Below are positions 29,214 through 42,304 of a stretch of 64,000 nt of DNA, one piece after another. The notes beneath the pieces are model-generated. The model saw only the letters and a list, made by a program, of their open reading frames with translations, made no database searches and was not told where the DNA came from. Numbering within the stretch: position 1 is the stretch's first letter; the number at the start of each line of letters is the position of its first letter. The translations under genes were made by a program, and so were the position numbers. Source of the DNA: Harmothoe impar (Eukaryota; Annelida; Polychaeta; Phyllodocida; Polynoidae); the NCBI GenBank assembly GCA_947462335.1, contig OX381707.1:15281418-15345417 (forward strand), in the 5' to 3' direction.

Positions 29214-30182
29214 TAATAATAAGTGCACTATAGGAGGACTGGCAGGGTATGAGCTGCTTTAATGGCGGTTGTAAACACTATAGATTTATGGGAGCTCTGA
29301 GGATGCATCTTATAGACACCAATAATATGACTTGTCATCACCTCATAGTCAGGAGGCTTGCCAGAAGGTCCCAGATTCAGTATGTACAGCAGAAAATTAT
29401 TTTTAGTTACCATAGTAGCAGCAGCAATTAATAACATGTTAAAAGATGTGAGTTTTCAAGATCTATGATAAAACGTGCACATAACATTTTTGGTAAAAAA
29501 AACATCATAACATGAAATCAAAACTTTCTGCATATAAGCATATTCGTTGCTATGGAATTGACCCATCTCCATAGATAACCACTCAGGTGACATTTTGACA
29601 TCGAGCAGAGACTCAGTATCTGATGGCCATGTTGGTTGTTCTGTCATGTATTTGCAGTTATCAGTAAGGATGATAATGTTTTGGCATCAATCATTAGGCA
29701 TTATTGTTGTTGATTTCTGGTTGCCATGGTTACCTAGGACCTGTGACAACTCTAAAACTATGTTAAAATGATGTACCTCAATGAGACCTTTAATTTGAGA
29801 TATTACATCAGTGTAGGTGTTGAGAAATGACAAATTTCTTATAACAATAAATATTTTGTATTCGAATCGGCATGCTGGTTGCTATGGAAACACGCTATCA
29901 CCATGGATACCTACTCAAATGACTTTTTGACTCTTTTAATCAATCAGGCATGCCTAAGAACCCCAATTTAGAAGTGCAAATCACATAAGAATTGACTGAT
30001 TTATGACTTCAAACATTTTCGTCAGCCATCTTGGACGCCATCTTGAATTTCGGAAAACGCTCAATGATGCCAACCGGGCATCGTCAAGATTCTGAAAGTA
30101 TATGACTTCCTGTACCCAAATCAGTCATAATCTCTTCGGGGGGTTTTTCTGCAAGGTTTTCAAGCTGGCAACTGGACTAGTA
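29214..30182. other. Unassigned sequence with internal X-box-like repeats
   Basis: Three related segments near 29551, 29717 and 29876 contain GTTGCTATGG or GTTGCCATGG followed by 'atctccatagataac' or 'atcaccatggatac'. They look like diverged ~170-330-bp repeats. Positions 30010-30180 are the probable body of a tRNA-derived SINE on the minus strand. Confidence 0.45.
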
Positions 30183-30259
30183 GGTTTGGCATGGCTGAGA
30201 CTAGAACCCTGGGTCTTTGTATAAGAAGGCAAATGTCATAACCATTACACCATGAAACC
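30183..30259 (-). pseudogene. tRNA-derived sequence (probable SINE head), copy 1
   Basis: On the minus strand it starts GGTTTCATGG and ends in AAACC, which can pair as an acceptor. Box A (TGGTGTAATGG) is good, box B (GGTTCTAGTCT) is decayed, and the anticodon loop is about 10 nt rather than 7. It is not a functional tRNA; the following minus-strand sequence is probably SINE body. Copy 2 is at 36409-36485. Confidence 0.6.
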
Positions 30260-30487
30260 TGTCGTAGGTTGATAAGTGGAAAGGTATATTTATTCTGCCT
30301 GACATTGTTCTTACCATATTATCATCTTTTTTATTTCAAAGATCAAAAACCTTACAAATATGCCCGGGACCATATGTTAAAAATACATTTCATGGACAGA
30401 TAATATTGTACAGAATATTGTGTTGAGGTTTGAAGAAACTGTAGTTACTTTCCAATGTTATTTCATCCACATATGTCACAGAGCACT

Positions 30488-30886
30488 ATATGAAGAGTTT
30501 CGTTGCAAAACGCAACAAATCCATTTCATGAGTTTTGAGATATTTGTGTATTTGTAATTTTGAGGAATTGGTGAATAGAAAGCATTTTTCTTTAATAACT
30601 AATGATTTATGTGCCATAGATAAAATACCTAGAAATCGATTTTTGAAATCCTTGGATTTTTTTTCTAGGAGAAAAAGGATGATTTAATTTCAATTTTCAG
30701 TTTTTTTGCAAAACGCAATAAATCCAAAATCAGTTTTTCTGCACATATCCATAAAATCAGTAATGGCCATTTTTATTTTGATATTTTATTTTCATGGTAT
30801 AGTTGGACGAACATAAAACACCAAAAAGTAGCTTTTAAAAATCCTTGCATGATTTTTCTTTGATTTATAAATAGGATTTAATTTGC
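30488..30886. mobile_element. GCAAAACGCAATAAATCC foldback element, truncated at duplication junction
   Basis: The left part is identical to 36714-37112 and is cut off where copy 2 begins. This shows that the right breakpoint of the 6.2-kb duplication lies inside this element and that the complete version is the one at 36714-37579. Confidence 0.85.
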
Positions 30887-31080
30887 TCCTTACACTAAAT
30901 GAGAATTTTTTATTCATGTCACTAAGCCCCATGTCGCATGTCGATTTTAAGAAATGCCCATGTCACATGTCATTTAACTGGCCATGTCCCATGTCGATTT
31001 TAAGAAATGGCCATGTCGCCATGTCGATTTTAAGAAATGGCCATGTCGCCATGTCGATTTTAGGCATCGATACCCATATT

Positions 31081-31586
31081 GCAGCTTGTCACGTCCTGTA
31101 CCAGGCACCTACCGCAGCTTGTCACGTCCTGTACCAGGCACCTGCTACAGCTTGTCCTGTACCAGGCACCTGCTGCAGCTTGTCACGTCCTGTACCAGGC
31201 ACCTACTGCAGCTTGTCATGTCCTGTACCAGGCACCTGCTGCAGCTTGTCACGTCCTGTACCAGGCACCTACTGCGGCTTGTCACGTCCTGTACCAGGCA
31301 CCTACTGCAGCTAGTCACGTTCTGTACCAGGCACCTGCTGCAGCTTGTCACATCCTGTACCAGGCACCTACTGCAGCTTGTCACGTGTTGTACCAGGCAC
31401 CTACTGCAGCTCATCACATCCTGTACCAGGCAACTACTGCAGCTTGTCACGTCCTGTACCAGGCACCTGCTGCAGCTTGTCACGTCCTGTACCAGGCACC
31501 TACTGCAGCTTGTCACGTCCTGTACCAGGCACCTACTGCAGCTCGTCCTGTACCAGGCACCTACTACAGCTTGTCACGTCCTGGTC
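31081..31586. repeat. 33-bp minisatellite (copy 2)
   Basis: Same array as 24855-25360, with the same unit order and variants, which argues against independent evolution of the two copies. Confidence 0.95.
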
Positions 31587-31873
31587 AGGGCCCTGGAGTT
31601 TTCTTCAGAAGCACCTTCCCAGAGGCCAGTTGGACTTGTTGCAAGATATATGAGGGGGAATATACCTGATAAGAATAGTCATGTCCTGAAGATGCATTTG
31701 GGATTTTGAGAGGAAAATGTGAGCAAATTAAACACTCTCGTTTTTGAATCAGGAATATATATGATTTTCTCTTTGAAAAAAGGAAAATGTGTGTATCCAG
31801 GCCCATAGCTGAAAGTTCGGGCCCACGGTTTTCTGGAACCACAGGCCCGGGTGGACCACAGCTGAGAGGTTAG

Positions 31874-32175
31874 TACTCTCGTTCCCAAATCCTTCCGAAG
31901 GAAGGCTCTGGTAACAGGCAAATGACCTTGAACTTTGGATTTTGCTGGGTCTGGGCAACCCCTGCTGGTAGGCTGGAACCAGCGAACAGGAACAGGAAAT
32001 GGAACCAGAATGTATGATGGAAGTTTTAGGTGGTTTTACCATCAGACTTTCCATACTTTCTGGTTCCATTTCCTGTTCCTGTTCGCCTACCAGCAGGGGT
32101 TGCCCAGACCCAGCAAAATCCAAACATTTGGCAGTTATCAGAGTCTTCCTTCGGAAGGATTTGGGAACGAGAGTA
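31874..32175. mobile_element. Foldback MITE, TACTCTCG family (duplicate of copy 3)
   Basis: Duplicate of 25648-25949, including its 9-bp target-site duplication. Confidence 0.9.
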
Positions 32176-32857
32176 AGAGGTTAGTGGCTACTGCCCCCCC
32201 CCCACCAACACACACACACACACACACACACAAAACTACACCCCTGAACCTGCTGTTAAATAGTACCACCCCTTAAAATGTTGGCGATATGCACAGACCC
32301 TGCCCTCAGCCACCTGACAATTGAGCTCTGGCTAATTCTGAGCTAAGCCATAGGCTATGGCCATATTTCCCTTGATATTGAATCTAACCCAATAATAAGC
32401 ACCATTCTGTTGAACACATGTTTCAACCACATCAAGATATATTGCAACCATCACGAAATGTAGATGTATAGGCCTATGCTATCTGCATAGAGAAGTGTGA
32501 ACATAGCGTGTACATACCTCTGTTACGTGCTCAGGTTGTTCCTACATGGTGCCTCGACATTGCATATCTTCATAATTTTGGTATAAGGATATCCCCGTGC
32601 TAGTAGACTGGATGTCGCGCCCCTTGTGTAGTAGATCCACAGATAGGTTTTGATATTAAGCTGAGCTAAGCCTCTCATTTGTTACAATTGTGGCATTGGT
32701 TGATTGGTGGATAATGGCGGCTAATATATGTTAATTTATACAGTTGGAATCTAGTCATTACCAGACCTTCGCTGGAGAGTGATGCCTGTGCCCGGGTGAC
32801 TAAGGAGAGTAGAAAGATTACGGTACTTATTTCAAGGCGTGTAGCGGATCGAATTAT

Positions 32858-33079
32858 GTGCCTCTACATGGGTACCCACAATTTTGACCATGTCGCTGTG
32901 TCGATTTTTAGCAGAAGGGCCATGTCATTGTGTCGATTTTTAGGTATAAAAGAACTTGGAGAAAATCACTGTGGGTCGATTTTTATCCCCAATTTTCCTG
33001 TGTCTGTCGATTTTTAAAAGGGCCTAAAAGGGCTGTGTCGCCATGTCACCCGTGTTGATTTTTACCCATGTAGAGGCAC
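32858..33079. mobile_element. CATGTCGATTTTAAG-family MITE (duplicate of copy 4)
   Basis: Duplicate of 26632-26853 with the AATTAT target-site duplication. Confidence 0.92.
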
Positions 33080-33755
33080 AATTATCAACCAATGGCATGA
33101 TTCCCTGCATTCACTGTAGAATTCTTAGGGTTCATTACGCAACAACTGGTACCAATTATGATAGCTGTTATATCAGTCCTTATCTCGCTGGTACCAGATC
33201 AAGGTATGGCCCTGTACATTAGACTTCCCGCTACCCGGTAATAAGAGATATGTAGTTTATGTAGTTTACCGTGTCGCCGGGTCTTAGGTTTGTGGGGTCA
33301 TAGCGCCATCTTGGACTATAAATTAGATAGGTTCAGTCTCCAAGTTATCTGATCACGTGACTTCATTCCCTTATAAGGAGCGAGTTAAGCCAGAAAAAAA
33401 CAAAACAGGGAATTCCCAGCTTTTCAAGATGGCCGCAGCCCGTGTCTGATGGTAGCCAGAACCCCTAGCGTCAGTGGCACGGACCAGGAGATATGATATG
33501 TCCAGGCACCTGGTGGGAACAACCAAACAAACAGCTGAGTTATTGAGCTGCTCACTCCCCCGGCCACATAGTGCGGCTAATGGCCACTTCCTGCTCGTGT
33601 CGATGAGCAATTGGCGAGCTGCTCATAGAAAAATAAAGCTGGGGCAGAGAGGTGTCATGAGCATTATGGGTGTATGGAAGCAATGTGGCCGCGTTCCACC
33701 CTAATGGGGTAATGCGATAGTAATGTCTACTGCGACACCCGCCTGGGTCCTAATG

Positions 33756-34596
33756 TGCCACTAGCTGGGTGCCTGGTACTGGGCTGCCACTAGCTGGGTG
33801 CCTGGTACTGATGTGCCACTAGCTGGGTGCCTGGTACTGGGCTGCCACTAGCTGGGTGCCTGGTACTGATGTGCCACTAGCTGGGTGCCTGGTACTGGGC
33901 TGCCACTAGCTGGGCGCCTGGTACTGATGTGCCACTAGCTGGGTGCCTGGTACTGATGTGCCACTAGCTGGGTGCCTGGTCCTGGGCTGCCACTAGCTGG
34001 GTGCCTGGTACCGGGCTGCCACTAGCTGGGTGCCTGGTACTGAGCTGCCACCAGCTGGGTGCCTGGTCCTGGGGTGCCACTAGCTGGGTGCCTGGTACTG
34101 ATGTGCCACTAGCTGGGTGCCTGGTACTGAGCTGCCACCAGCTGGGTGCCTGGTCCTGGGGTGCCACTAGCTGGGTGCCTGGTACTGGGCTGCCACTGGC
34201 TGGGTGCCTGGTACTGGGCTGCCACTGGCTGGGTACCTGGTACCGGGCTGCCACTAGCTGGGTGCCTGGTACTGAGCTGCCACTAGCTGGGTGCCTGGTC
34301 CTGGGGTGCCACTAGCTGGGTGCCTGGTACCGGGCTGCCACTAGCTGGGTGCCTGGTACTGATGTGCCACTAGCTGGGTGCCTGGTCCTGATGTGCCACT
34401 AGCTGGGTGCCTGGTACTGATGTGCCACTAGCTGGGTGCCTGGTACTGATGTGCCACTAGCTGGGTGCCTGGTACTGATGTGCCACTAGCTGGGTGCCTG
34501 GTACCGGGCTGCCACTAGCTGGGTGCCTGGTACTGGGGTGCCACTAGCTGGGCGCCGGGTACTGGGCTACCACTAGCTGGGTGCCTGGCACTGGGG
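33756..34596. repeat. 29-bp minisatellite (copy 2)
   Basis: Duplicate of 27530-28370, same number and order of unit variants. Confidence 0.95.
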
Positions 34597-35132
34597 TTGT
34601 CACTTAAATAGTCAGCCTCAAGTTGAGGGTGACTAAAATGTCCAAAATGCCACCACCACCTTTAATTGAAAGGGCCAATTTGGGGTTAACAGGATATTTT
34701 TTTCACTGTGGGTTTTGTGACAATTTAGTGACAAGAAGAGAATCGAGTTCTCTTCTTACGAGGACAGACAGAATTTGCCAATTATGGGTGAATTCACAAG
34801 AAGGAAGAAGTGGGTTTCTTGTCCTTCATAATTCCTGTCACGCACACATTTAATCATGGATAAATAATACAATTGTTTGTGTTGGTATTTCCCTAATTGC
34901 AGGCCATAGTGGCTTTATGGGGTTTAAGGGGGTGAGCGGGCGCTGCTGACCTGCATTAAGGATGATGGCTAAGGATGGGGGTTGTCAACCATTACAAACC
35001 CCTATGTTATGCATGGTGGTGCTAGAATTATAACAAATATACTTGTGAAATGCTTTATTTTCCATGTGGAGTTTAAACACTTTCCGGATTTATACAGTTG
35101 GTTGTAAGGAGAGGAAAGGATGTGAAGAATGG

Positions 35133-35133
<1 letters not shown>

Positions 35134-35198
<65 letters not shown>
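35134..35198. repeat. (AT)n microsatellite (copy 2)
   Basis: Duplicate of 28908-28972 with equal length. Confidence 0.95.
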
Positions 35199-35200
<2 letters not shown>

Positions 35201-36408
35201 ACCGGGGGGGGCAAAAAAATTTGGACCCCTCTTGGGGGGGGGGCAAAAAAATTTAACCTGTTTTGAGCCAAAAAGCCCGCACGTGACTATGCTTCAAAGG
35301 GCCCGCGCACGAGCCGATTTTCGACCCGAAGGGGGGGGTAAAAAATTTTGACCCCTTGACCGGGGGGGGGGTAAAAAATTTCGCGAGCTCCGCGCGGAAA
35401 CCCACCACCCCCCCCTGTTGTTAAAAAATGATCACTCCCTAATAATAAGTGCACTATAGGAGGACTGGCAGGGTATGAGCTGCTTTAATGGCGGTTGTAA
35501 ACACTATAGATTTATGGGAGCTCTGAGGATGCATCTTATAGACACCAATAATATGACTTGTCATCACCTCATAGTCAGGAGGCTTGCCAGAAGGTCCCAG
35601 ATTCAGTATGTACAGCAGAAAATTATTTTTAGTTACCATAGTAGCAGCAGCAATTAATAACATGTTAAAAGATGTGAGTTTTCAAGATCTATGATAAAAC
35701 GTGCACATAACATTTTTGGTAAAAAAAACATCATAACATGAAATCAAAACTTTCTGCATATAAGCATATTCGTTGCTATGGAATTGACCCATCTCCATAG
35801 ATAACCACTCAGGTGACATTTTGACATCGAGCAGAGACTCAGTATCTGATGGCCATGTTGGTTGTTCTGTCATGTATTTGCAGTTATCAGTAAGGATGAT
35901 AATGTTTTGGCATCAATCATTAGGCATTATTGTTGTTGATTTCTGGTTGCCATGGTTACCTAGGACCTGTGACAACTCTAAAACTATGTTAAAATGATGT
36001 ACCTCAATGAGACCTTTAATTTGAGATATTACATCAGTGTAGGTGTTGAGAAATGACAAATTTCTTATAACAATAAATATTTTGTATTCGAATCGGCATG
36101 CTGGTTGCTATGGAAACACGCTATCACCATGGATACCTACTCAAATGACTTTTTGACTCTTTTAATCAATCAGGCATGCCTAAGAACCCCAATTTAGAAG
36201 TGCAAATCACATAAGAATTGACTGATTTATGACTTCAAACATTTTCGTCAGCCATCTTGGACGCCATCTTGAATTTCGGAAAACGCTCAATGATGCCAAC
36301 CGGGCATCGTCAAGATTCTGAAAGTATATGACTTCCTGTACCCAAATCAGTCATAATCTCTTCGGGGGGTTTTTCTGCAAGGTTTTCAAGCTGGCAACTG
36401 GACTAGTA

Positions 36409-36485
36409 GGTTTGGCATGGCTGAGACTAGAACCCTGGGTCTTTGTATAAGAAGGCAAATGTCATAACCATTACACCATGAAACC
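36409..36485 (-). pseudogene. tRNA-derived sequence (probable SINE head), copy 2
   Basis: Duplicate of 30183-30259. Confidence 0.6.
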
Positions 36486-36713
36486 TGTCGTAGGTTGATA
36501 AGTGGAAAGGTATATTTATTCTGCCTGACATTGTTCTTACCATATTATCATCTTTTTTATTTCAAAGATCAAAAACCTTACAAATATGCCCGGGACCATA
36601 TGTTAAAAATACATTTCATGGACAGATAATATTGTACAGAATATTGTGTTGAGGTTTGAAGAAACTGTAGTTACTTTCCAATGTTATTTCATCCACATAT
36701 GTCACAGAGCACT

Positions 36714-37579
36714 ATATGAAGAGTTTCGTTGCAAAACGCAACAAATCCATTTCATGAGTTTTGAGATATTTGTGTATTTGTAATTTTGAGGAATTGGTGA
36801 ATAGAAAGCATTTTTCTTTAATAACTAATGATTTATGTGCCATAGATAAAATACCTAGAAATCGATTTTTGAAATCCTTGGATTTTTTTTCTAGGAGAAA
36901 AAGGATGATTTAATTTCAATTTTCAGTTTTTTTGCAAAACGCAATAAATCCAAAATCAGTTTTTCTGCACATATCCATAAAATCAGTAATGGCCATTTTT
37001 ATTTTGATATTTTATTTTCATGGTATAGTTGGACGAACATAAAACACCAAAAAGTAGCTTTTAAAAATCCTTGCATGATTTTTCTTTGATTTATAAATAG
37101 GATTTAATTTGCTTAATTTAGTTTTTTTGCAAAACGCAATAAATCCAAAAGCAGTTTTTTTGCAAAACGCAATAAATCCACAAAAATCATGAAACATGTT
37201 TTTTGTGTCCATATTTCAAATGCCTCCCAAATATTTCTTTTTTTATTATTTTCAAATAATGCTATTAACAATATAGACCAAGATTGTATTTAATAAAGCC
37301 TTGTTAAGACCGTACACATATAAGAATAAACAGTCATATATACAAAAACAATCTTTGGTAAGGTGGATTTATTGCGTTTTGTCAAAAAACAGCTTTTGGA
37401 TTTATTGCGTTTTGCAAAAAAACTGAATTTTCGACAGGCCCTATCTACTAAACAAATGTACTTTTTCAAAAAAAAATTTCACAATTTTTTTCAATTTACC
37501 CTACACAATACCCCTGACCTGTTTTCACCCGATTTTGTATTTTGGCGCTTATTGCGTTTTGGAACCAAACTCTTCATAT
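36714..37579. mobile_element. Complete GCAAAACGCAATAAATCC foldback element (866 bp)
   Basis: The ends ATATGAAGAGTTTCGTTGC and its inverse (AACCAAACTCTTCATAT) match apart from two bases. GCAAAACGCAATAAATCC occurs several times on one side (36731 with 'caacaaatcc', 36935, 37128, 37163) and in inverse at 37364-37426, so the element folds back on itself. No ORF of note. The right boundary of the 6.2-kb duplication lies at 37112 within it. Confidence 0.8.
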
Positions 37580-40052
37580 GATCCTATTACAGATCAACCA
37601 AACTAGGCGGTTAAACATCTCAAAAACAAGCTCGGGACCCTGCTATTATTTTCTTATTTTCAAAGAGTATATATCCTTTGGAAGATCTAGTATAAATATG
37701 GTAAAATCGTAGTTACTTCTAGCCTATCGCCGCCGGCAACCTTAAAGACCACATCCGGAGGTTTTGTACAAAGGAGTGAAACCAGAATATGTAATTGCCA
37801 ATATGTTGTTTTAAATAGTTCTTAAATCGACAATGCACAGGATACAGTGCTTTTTGCAACAAAATTAGTAAACCTCCCTAAATATTGAATTGAAAAACGT
37901 GTGCTTTTCCTGGTTCTCACAAGGGGGCAGTGTAGTGAATGATTATATGCGCTCATACATGACAGCCGTTGCTAAGGAGAGGTATGGTGTATGTACAGGT
38001 AGTGGGTGGCAGCCCATGTACTTGAGGGCCCAATATTGAGTTGCAGATTGCACCTGATAATAGGTCTATGAGGGCAAACAAAAGGCACAAGGTTGATACT
38101 TCATAGGGCATATTGGGCTATTGTGAATGTCCTATATAAACATAGCGTTTTAGTATACTTAAATGGGGTCCAACATTCGCCTTCTACGTTCCTACTCTGT
38201 GGGGTGAACTAGTCAGAGGTAGGCTTCCGCCCAAAGATAACGCAAGGGTAGTGAGATCCAGCTTTATTTAATGTTATGGATGTTATAGTATATATAGAGC
38301 ACTTTCACAGGTTATATTATAATCACAGCCTTCCCTCCATATATATAGAGATATGTACCTCGTTATTGTCAGTTAGCTCCAGGGCTTGCATTGATAATTA
38401 TACGCGACGGCCTTAGTCAAGGCAAAGTATACATATAAATATCCAGCAGGAATCCTTTAGGGAATCCGGAATGTATAAGTCTCCGTTCATTCAACTAATA
38501 AATACCTTCAACCTAATTTCAGTTAGGTCATTATGTGTCTATATCATACTCATCAACATGCCCCGAGGCCGATCTTATACGCTTCTCCATGATACCGGAT
38601 GGTCTGATATCTGTTCTACGAGAACACAGGTGCAATCCATTGGTTACTTTCCGGTCACCACTATGGATCCGGGATATACACATACAATCAGTTTCCAATT
38701 CATCAGGTCGGCTAATCTAAATAATTGGCTTTCCAACTCCATGCTGATAAAGCCGGTATACTGTATCACTAACTCCATGGTTCTCTCCGGAATACAGGAC
38801 TCCAGGTTAGCACATGGATCAAATATTCAATATACAACTCCGGTGGCAGTGTTGTTACACAATATCTCCAACTGAAACATTACACCTAAATACACAGATT
38901 CCAATGATCCATATTTCCCGACGTTTAAATCACAAGAAACCGTTGTTAGTCAATGTTAAACCGATGTTAAACCTTTAGAACCACACACATACTCCTCAGG
39001 AGTTACACAGTGCCATCTGGTCTTCTCGATCGTACTCCCCAAACGCTCACTGATAACTGACTGCGCAACCCATGCCTTTCTGTTTATACTGTGTTTTTCC
39101 TTCATTCCAGCTTCCTATCAGTCAGTTCCTAGGCTACCCCCTCCCATGGCTACACCCGGCTCATATCGACCACCCGTCACTACCATGCCTCATCCTTTAT
39201 TGATTGGCAATTAGGCGGCCTTACTCAAGACTATCCTGAATAAATTAGGCAGGGGATGGTCGTGGCCATGTTGTGTTCGGAGCTGGCCTTCAGCCTGTGT
39301 CGTCGCCTACCCCCCCATGCTGCTCTCGAGGCCCTGGTAACCGCCTCCTTCACCATCTACCCCACATGCTGTTCCCGGAGGCCCTGGTCACGGACGTCCC
39401 GGCCATATGGATTTTAACTCTGACGCATAGCCCCATTTGCCTGTACTACTCGCTCCCATCGCTGAGGCCGCGTTCCCCACTCGCCGTTCGTCTTCCCGAT
39501 CCTAGCCTATTTCCTGACCTGGATTTATCCCGCTGTTATCTTTCCCACCAGCTGTCTCAGCCCGGATCCTAGTTTATTTGTTGCTTTCCTGTTCGGGTTC
39601 TAGGCCCTGACCACGAGCCGAATATATTCAATCCAAATAACTTTGACTCTTATTGTAACCAAGTCTACCATTATAGGACCTTATGACATTATTTATGTAT
39701 ATTCTTTATATTCGTTATTTACTGCGTGGCCCGCGTACTGGATTTGCCCGATTTGCATGTGACCTAATGTATGCGACGACATTCTTTTCTCTTATTATAT
39801 TAGTCTCACTGTACTGCATCTTAAAGTGTACTACTTCCCCCCATTTATTCAATGTATATCTACTATACCCATACATATTCATACATATATATATACAGTT
39901 TCGCCCATTCCCTTATGTTATATTATACATTATTTATCAATCAATAAATATATCCTCCAAACATTTTTGCTCTTCTTTAGTTTTCCACTATAACCCAATA
40001 TGAATCATATCTCACCCAGTCACAATGGATACTAACATAAAAATGAACGAGT
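37580..40052. other. 2.5-kb stretch without recognised features
   Basis: The longest frames are 134 codons (38471-38875) and 106 codons (39683-40003), without domains. 39270-39660 is GC-richer and Pro/Leu-rich in one frame and might be a remnant of an LTR element, but no partner repeat or polymerase is visible. It is the longest span here not explained by repeats. Confidence 0.4.
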
Positions 40053-40172
40053 AATACAACTGGATGTACGACGACGAGTTTGGGTTGCCGTATTGCACGG
40101 TGCGCACTACTGTGCAGCAGTGCACCGTGTGATGCGGCAACCCAAACAAGTCGTTGTACATCCCGTTGTATC
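40053..40172. repeat. Long hairpin with 53-nt arms
   Basis: Left arm 40053-40105 and right arm 40120-40172 pair with about 8 mismatches, including the exact block TTTGGGTTGCCG and CACGGTGC near the 14-nt loop. The CACGGTGC tip resembles the hairpin at 7430-7476. Noncoding. Confidence 0.9.
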
Positions 40173-40193
40173 TTTACGAGTTCTTTTTTTGTT

Positions 40194-40418
40194 TTATTAT
40201 ACCTAGCATATGACATTGGGAAGATTACGATAGATTACGATAGGTATTACGATTGATATCCCAGAGTACACATTTCCGAGTTACACACCTCCCCATCTGT
40301 TTGCACACCACTTTTCCCGTATCGCACACGTTGCGATACAGATGTGTGTATCGCACACATAGCTAGTCCATCGATTCTATGTTGTAGGGATAGCAATGTC
40401 ATATGCTAGGTATAATAA
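40194..40418. mobile_element. 225-bp element with perfect 25-bp inverted repeats
   Basis: The 25-bp repeats at 40194-40218 and 40394-40418 are exact inverse copies (core CCTAGCATATGACATTG). The interior has further small palindromes based on 'gtatcgcacac'. Likely a MITE next to the 40053 hairpin; no target-site duplication was seen. Confidence 0.75.
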
Positions 40419-41370
40419 ACACTTAATTATTGTTACAATTGTAGGCATATCATTCTGAATGATATCATACTGCCTTATACATGTACCATGTATCATCATT
40501 ATATAAATCACAGGCTGATACAACCTAGGTATAATTTGATATGATACGGCAAAGAGTGATGCTACTAACATGGTAAAACTACCTAACCATGTGGTGGCCT
40601 TGTTTGCCCGCAAGAGTCAATGAGAAAGTGATACTAAATGATAAAAAGTGGTCCCAGCCCTTGCAGTTAACAACCACGTCTACTGCGCCTTGCTGGTCAG
40701 TAGTGGTCGGTTTGCCACAGGTTGGGAGGGGGGGGGGCACTCCCTCAGCTATAAGCCACTATCTGTGAGCATGGTTTTCAAGGAAAGGATGCATTCTTGC
40801 CCTCTATAGGCAAGTGCCCTCGTGTGATTTTGTGTGAAAAGTTAAAAGGGTGTTATTTTGTTGATCTACCTCTCATGATGAGTCTACCAAACTTAATACA
40901 ATGTTTGCTATAGTTACTATAGAAAAATATAAGGAGTGCTCCCCCTGGGGGTTGGTTGTCAACCAATATGACGTTACATTGGGTTTCACAGTGATAGTTC
41001 ATGTCTTTCTCACTAGGAATGATATATGCACTGCTGTTTTTGATCTATGAGGAGTCCCAAGAGTCCTAATTAGAATTGCTGATAAGCTAATAGATATTAC
41101 CTTATAAAATAAGTAACATAGTGTAGAGGGTAGCTAAAATACAAGACTACCGTCTATTGTATCACGGTAGCAATCTGAAAACCTCCGGATGTGGTCTTGA
41201 AGCAGTGGATCTCCTGCTGAGAGTCCCTGCGACAACATCATCGCAAGGGCCGTGCGGCCTGTGAGTAAATTCGCAGCAATCTAAAAGTTTTGATATTTGC
41301 GAGTGTACTCGCAAGTAACTGTCGTGGACTATATTCACAGCAAACTCGCGGCGGTGGATCACCAGCTTAT
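40419..41370. other. Unassigned sequence
   Basis: A G-run occurs at about 40727. No gene or known repeat was recognised. Confidence 0.45.
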
Positions 41371-42304
41371 GACTCACTCTCACCAAATCAGTGCAACTAA
41401 AAAAGTGACGTACATGATCAGTGGACGTACATGATCGGTGGACGTACATGATCGGTGACGTACATGATCGGTGACGTACATGATCGGTGACGTACATGAT
41501 CGGTGATTATTGACTGCCCCAGTCTTTCTGATCCTCATATAACATAAGTAAACCTTACCAAGGTGTTCATATAATGTCTGTATTGGTATTCAAAATGATT
41601 TAAATGTGTAAATGATTCTAGTAAGAGTATTTTACATGACATTTCAATGCCGATCATGTACGTCATGTGACGTACATGATCGGTGACGTACATGATCGGT
41701 GGTTATTGACTGCCCTACTCTTTCTGACCATAATAAAACATTTATAAACCTTACCAAGGTGTACATATAATGTCTGTCTTGGTATTTCAAATGGTTTAAA
41801 TGTGTAGATGAGTCTAGTAAGAGTATTTTACATGACATTTCAATACCGATCATGTACGTCATGTGACGTACATGATCGGCCATTATTTGTTGACTGCTTT
41901 AATTACCTTTTCTGACCATATTTAAAACATAAATCAATCATAGTGAGGTGTACATATGATGTAGGTCTAAATATGTGTAATCATAGACAGGTCAAGCAGT
42001 GGGTAAATAGGAAATTTTACATGACATTCCAAGCCGATCATGTACGTCATGTGACGTACATGATCGGTTACACATTGAGCCCCCCCCCTCCGGCCCCTAT
42101 ACATATTTTGGGAGGTTTTTTTTTCTAATAAACTCCCCAAAGATACATTACAGCCTGTAGGTATGGTTGGGAGAGTTAAACATCGTAGTGCAGGGGGTAA
42201 AAGACGGATTTTGGACTCTGCCGATCATGTACGTCCGCCGATCATGTACGTCCGCCGATCATGTACGTCACTTTTTTAGTTGCACTGATTTGGTGAGAGT
42301 GAGC
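41371..42304. mobile_element. 934-bp TIR element with palindrome-separated tandem repeats
   Basis: Ends 'ctcactctcaccaaatcag' plus 'tgcaactaaaaaagtgacgt' and inverse are near-perfect over about 48 bp. CTTAT flanks both sides (41366-41370 and 42305-42309). The interior has three ~190-bp direct repeats, each closed by a palindrome of CCGATCATGTACGTCA and its complement. The GACGTACATGATCGG unit is also tandemly repeated at both ends. No coding capacity. Confidence 0.85.

Larger units (their letters stand above)
24661..30886 (+). repeat. Tandem duplication of a 6,226-bp unit, copy 1
   Basis: Every ORF and landmark from here recurs exactly 6,226 bp downstream, including equal lengths of the AT and CA microsatellites and of both minisatellites. 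Copy 1 starts at 'tccttacactaaatgag' and abuts copy 2 at 30886/30887. At the junction the two breakpoints share 'atttg' plus one base (atttgA|t versus atttgC|t). Confidence 0.97.
30887..37112 (+). repeat. Tandem duplication of a 6,226-bp unit, copy 2
   Basis: Offset 6,226 from copy 1 with no difference seen. It contains the CATGTCGATTTTAAG-family block 30916-31080, the 33-bp minisatellite 31081-31586, foldback MITE 31874-32175, CA repeat, MITE 32858-33079, 29-bp minisatellite 33756-34596, AT repeat 35134-35198, truncated MITE 35200-35439 and SINE head 36409-36485. After 37112 the sequence leaves copy 1. Confidence 0.97.

Noticed and set aside
39273..39572. Pro/Leu-rich GC-richer ORF
   Set aside because: No splice signals, domain or codon pattern like the two probable exons; possibly decayed repeat.
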